Assembly: GCA_947176435.1 (NCBI GenBank)
Contig: CAMWQH010000032.1
Location: 1 to 6,812 of the forward strand
Direction of reading: 5' to 3'
Source of the DNA: an uncultured Mycoplasmataceae bacterium
Lineage (GTDB): Bacteria > Bacillota_I > Bacilli_A > Mycoplasmatales > Mycoplasmoidaceae
Length of the DNA: 6,812 nucleotides
Shown piece by piece: positions 6,697-6,812 of this stretch (its first letter is position 1; each line of letters begins with the position of its first letter). The notes beneath the pieces were generated by a model. That model had not been told where the DNA came from, did no database searches, and saw nothing but the letters and a program-made list of their open reading frames with translations. The position numbers and the translations under genes were made by a program.

Positions 6697-6812
6697 TTAT
6701 TTAATTCATTTATGTTTCTTAAATTGATCAAGAACCATTTCATTAAATTCTTCTTGCTTATCTAAACGATTGTTAATGTGTTTAATATCTTTTTCATATT
6801 GGTTTTTAACCC
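6697..6812 (-). CDS. C-terminal end of a coiled-coil protein, 5' part outside the window
   Basis: The last 37 codons of a minus-strand frame open to the right edge, ending with TAA at 6699-6697. It uses UGA as the third codon from the end (Trp, in HKWIK). The visible sequence is highly charged with hydrophobic residues at heptad-like spacing (DIKHINNRLDKQEEFNEMVL), typical of a coiled coil. The family cannot be told. No convincing terminator follows: the 150 bases to ATG 6543 hold the promoter region described above and a weak GTTAAT...ATTAAC pair, and nothing else recognised. Confidence 0.55.

Overview
The window is AT-rich mollicute DNA, most likely from a Mycoplasma of the hominis/synoviae type. 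The main evidence is the genetic code. Four long reading frames (dnaX, the MATE transporter, the PHP protein and the 543-residue protein) are open only if UGA is read as tryptophan, and in dnaX and the MATE gene such UGA codons fall at positions that make sense for the family. Under the standard code these genes would look like chains of broken fragments; with UGA=Trp each is one intact frame. Exact species cannot be told from the sequence.

Layout. A left block on the minus strand reads, in transcription order, a PHP-superfamily phosphoesterase (3911-3132), a 613-residue MATE-family multidrug/cation antiporter (3101-1260) and dnaX, the DNA polymerase III gamma/tau subunit (1221 to beyond the left edge). 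Gaps are 30 and 38 bases. None of these three starts has a recognisable Shine-Dalgarno sequence, but each has a TATAAT-like box within about 20 bases of the ATG, so near-leaderless transcripts are plausible. A 108-base divergent intergenic region (3912-4019) separates this block from a two-gene plus-strand unit: lemA (4020-4664) and, 9 bases later, a 543-residue single-pass membrane protein of unknown family (4674-6305). That unit ends at a strong, probably bidirectional hairpin terminator (6305-6329).

Convergent to it is a 65-residue minus-strand gene (6543-6346). It encodes just the C-terminal glycyl-radical/CxxC segment of class III (anaerobic) ribonucleotide reductase, with its own Shine-Dalgarno, a TATAAT box and an upstream 8+8-base palindrome. 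It is complete at both ends and is not the tail of a full nrdD gene here. The right edge holds the last 37 codons of a minus-strand coiled-coil protein.

Most interesting are the stand-alone glycyl-radical mini-protein, the LemA/large-membrane-protein pair, and a 13-base promoter element shared by the MATE and glycyl-radical genes. No tRNA, rRNA, CRISPR array, insertion sequence or phage gene was recognised.
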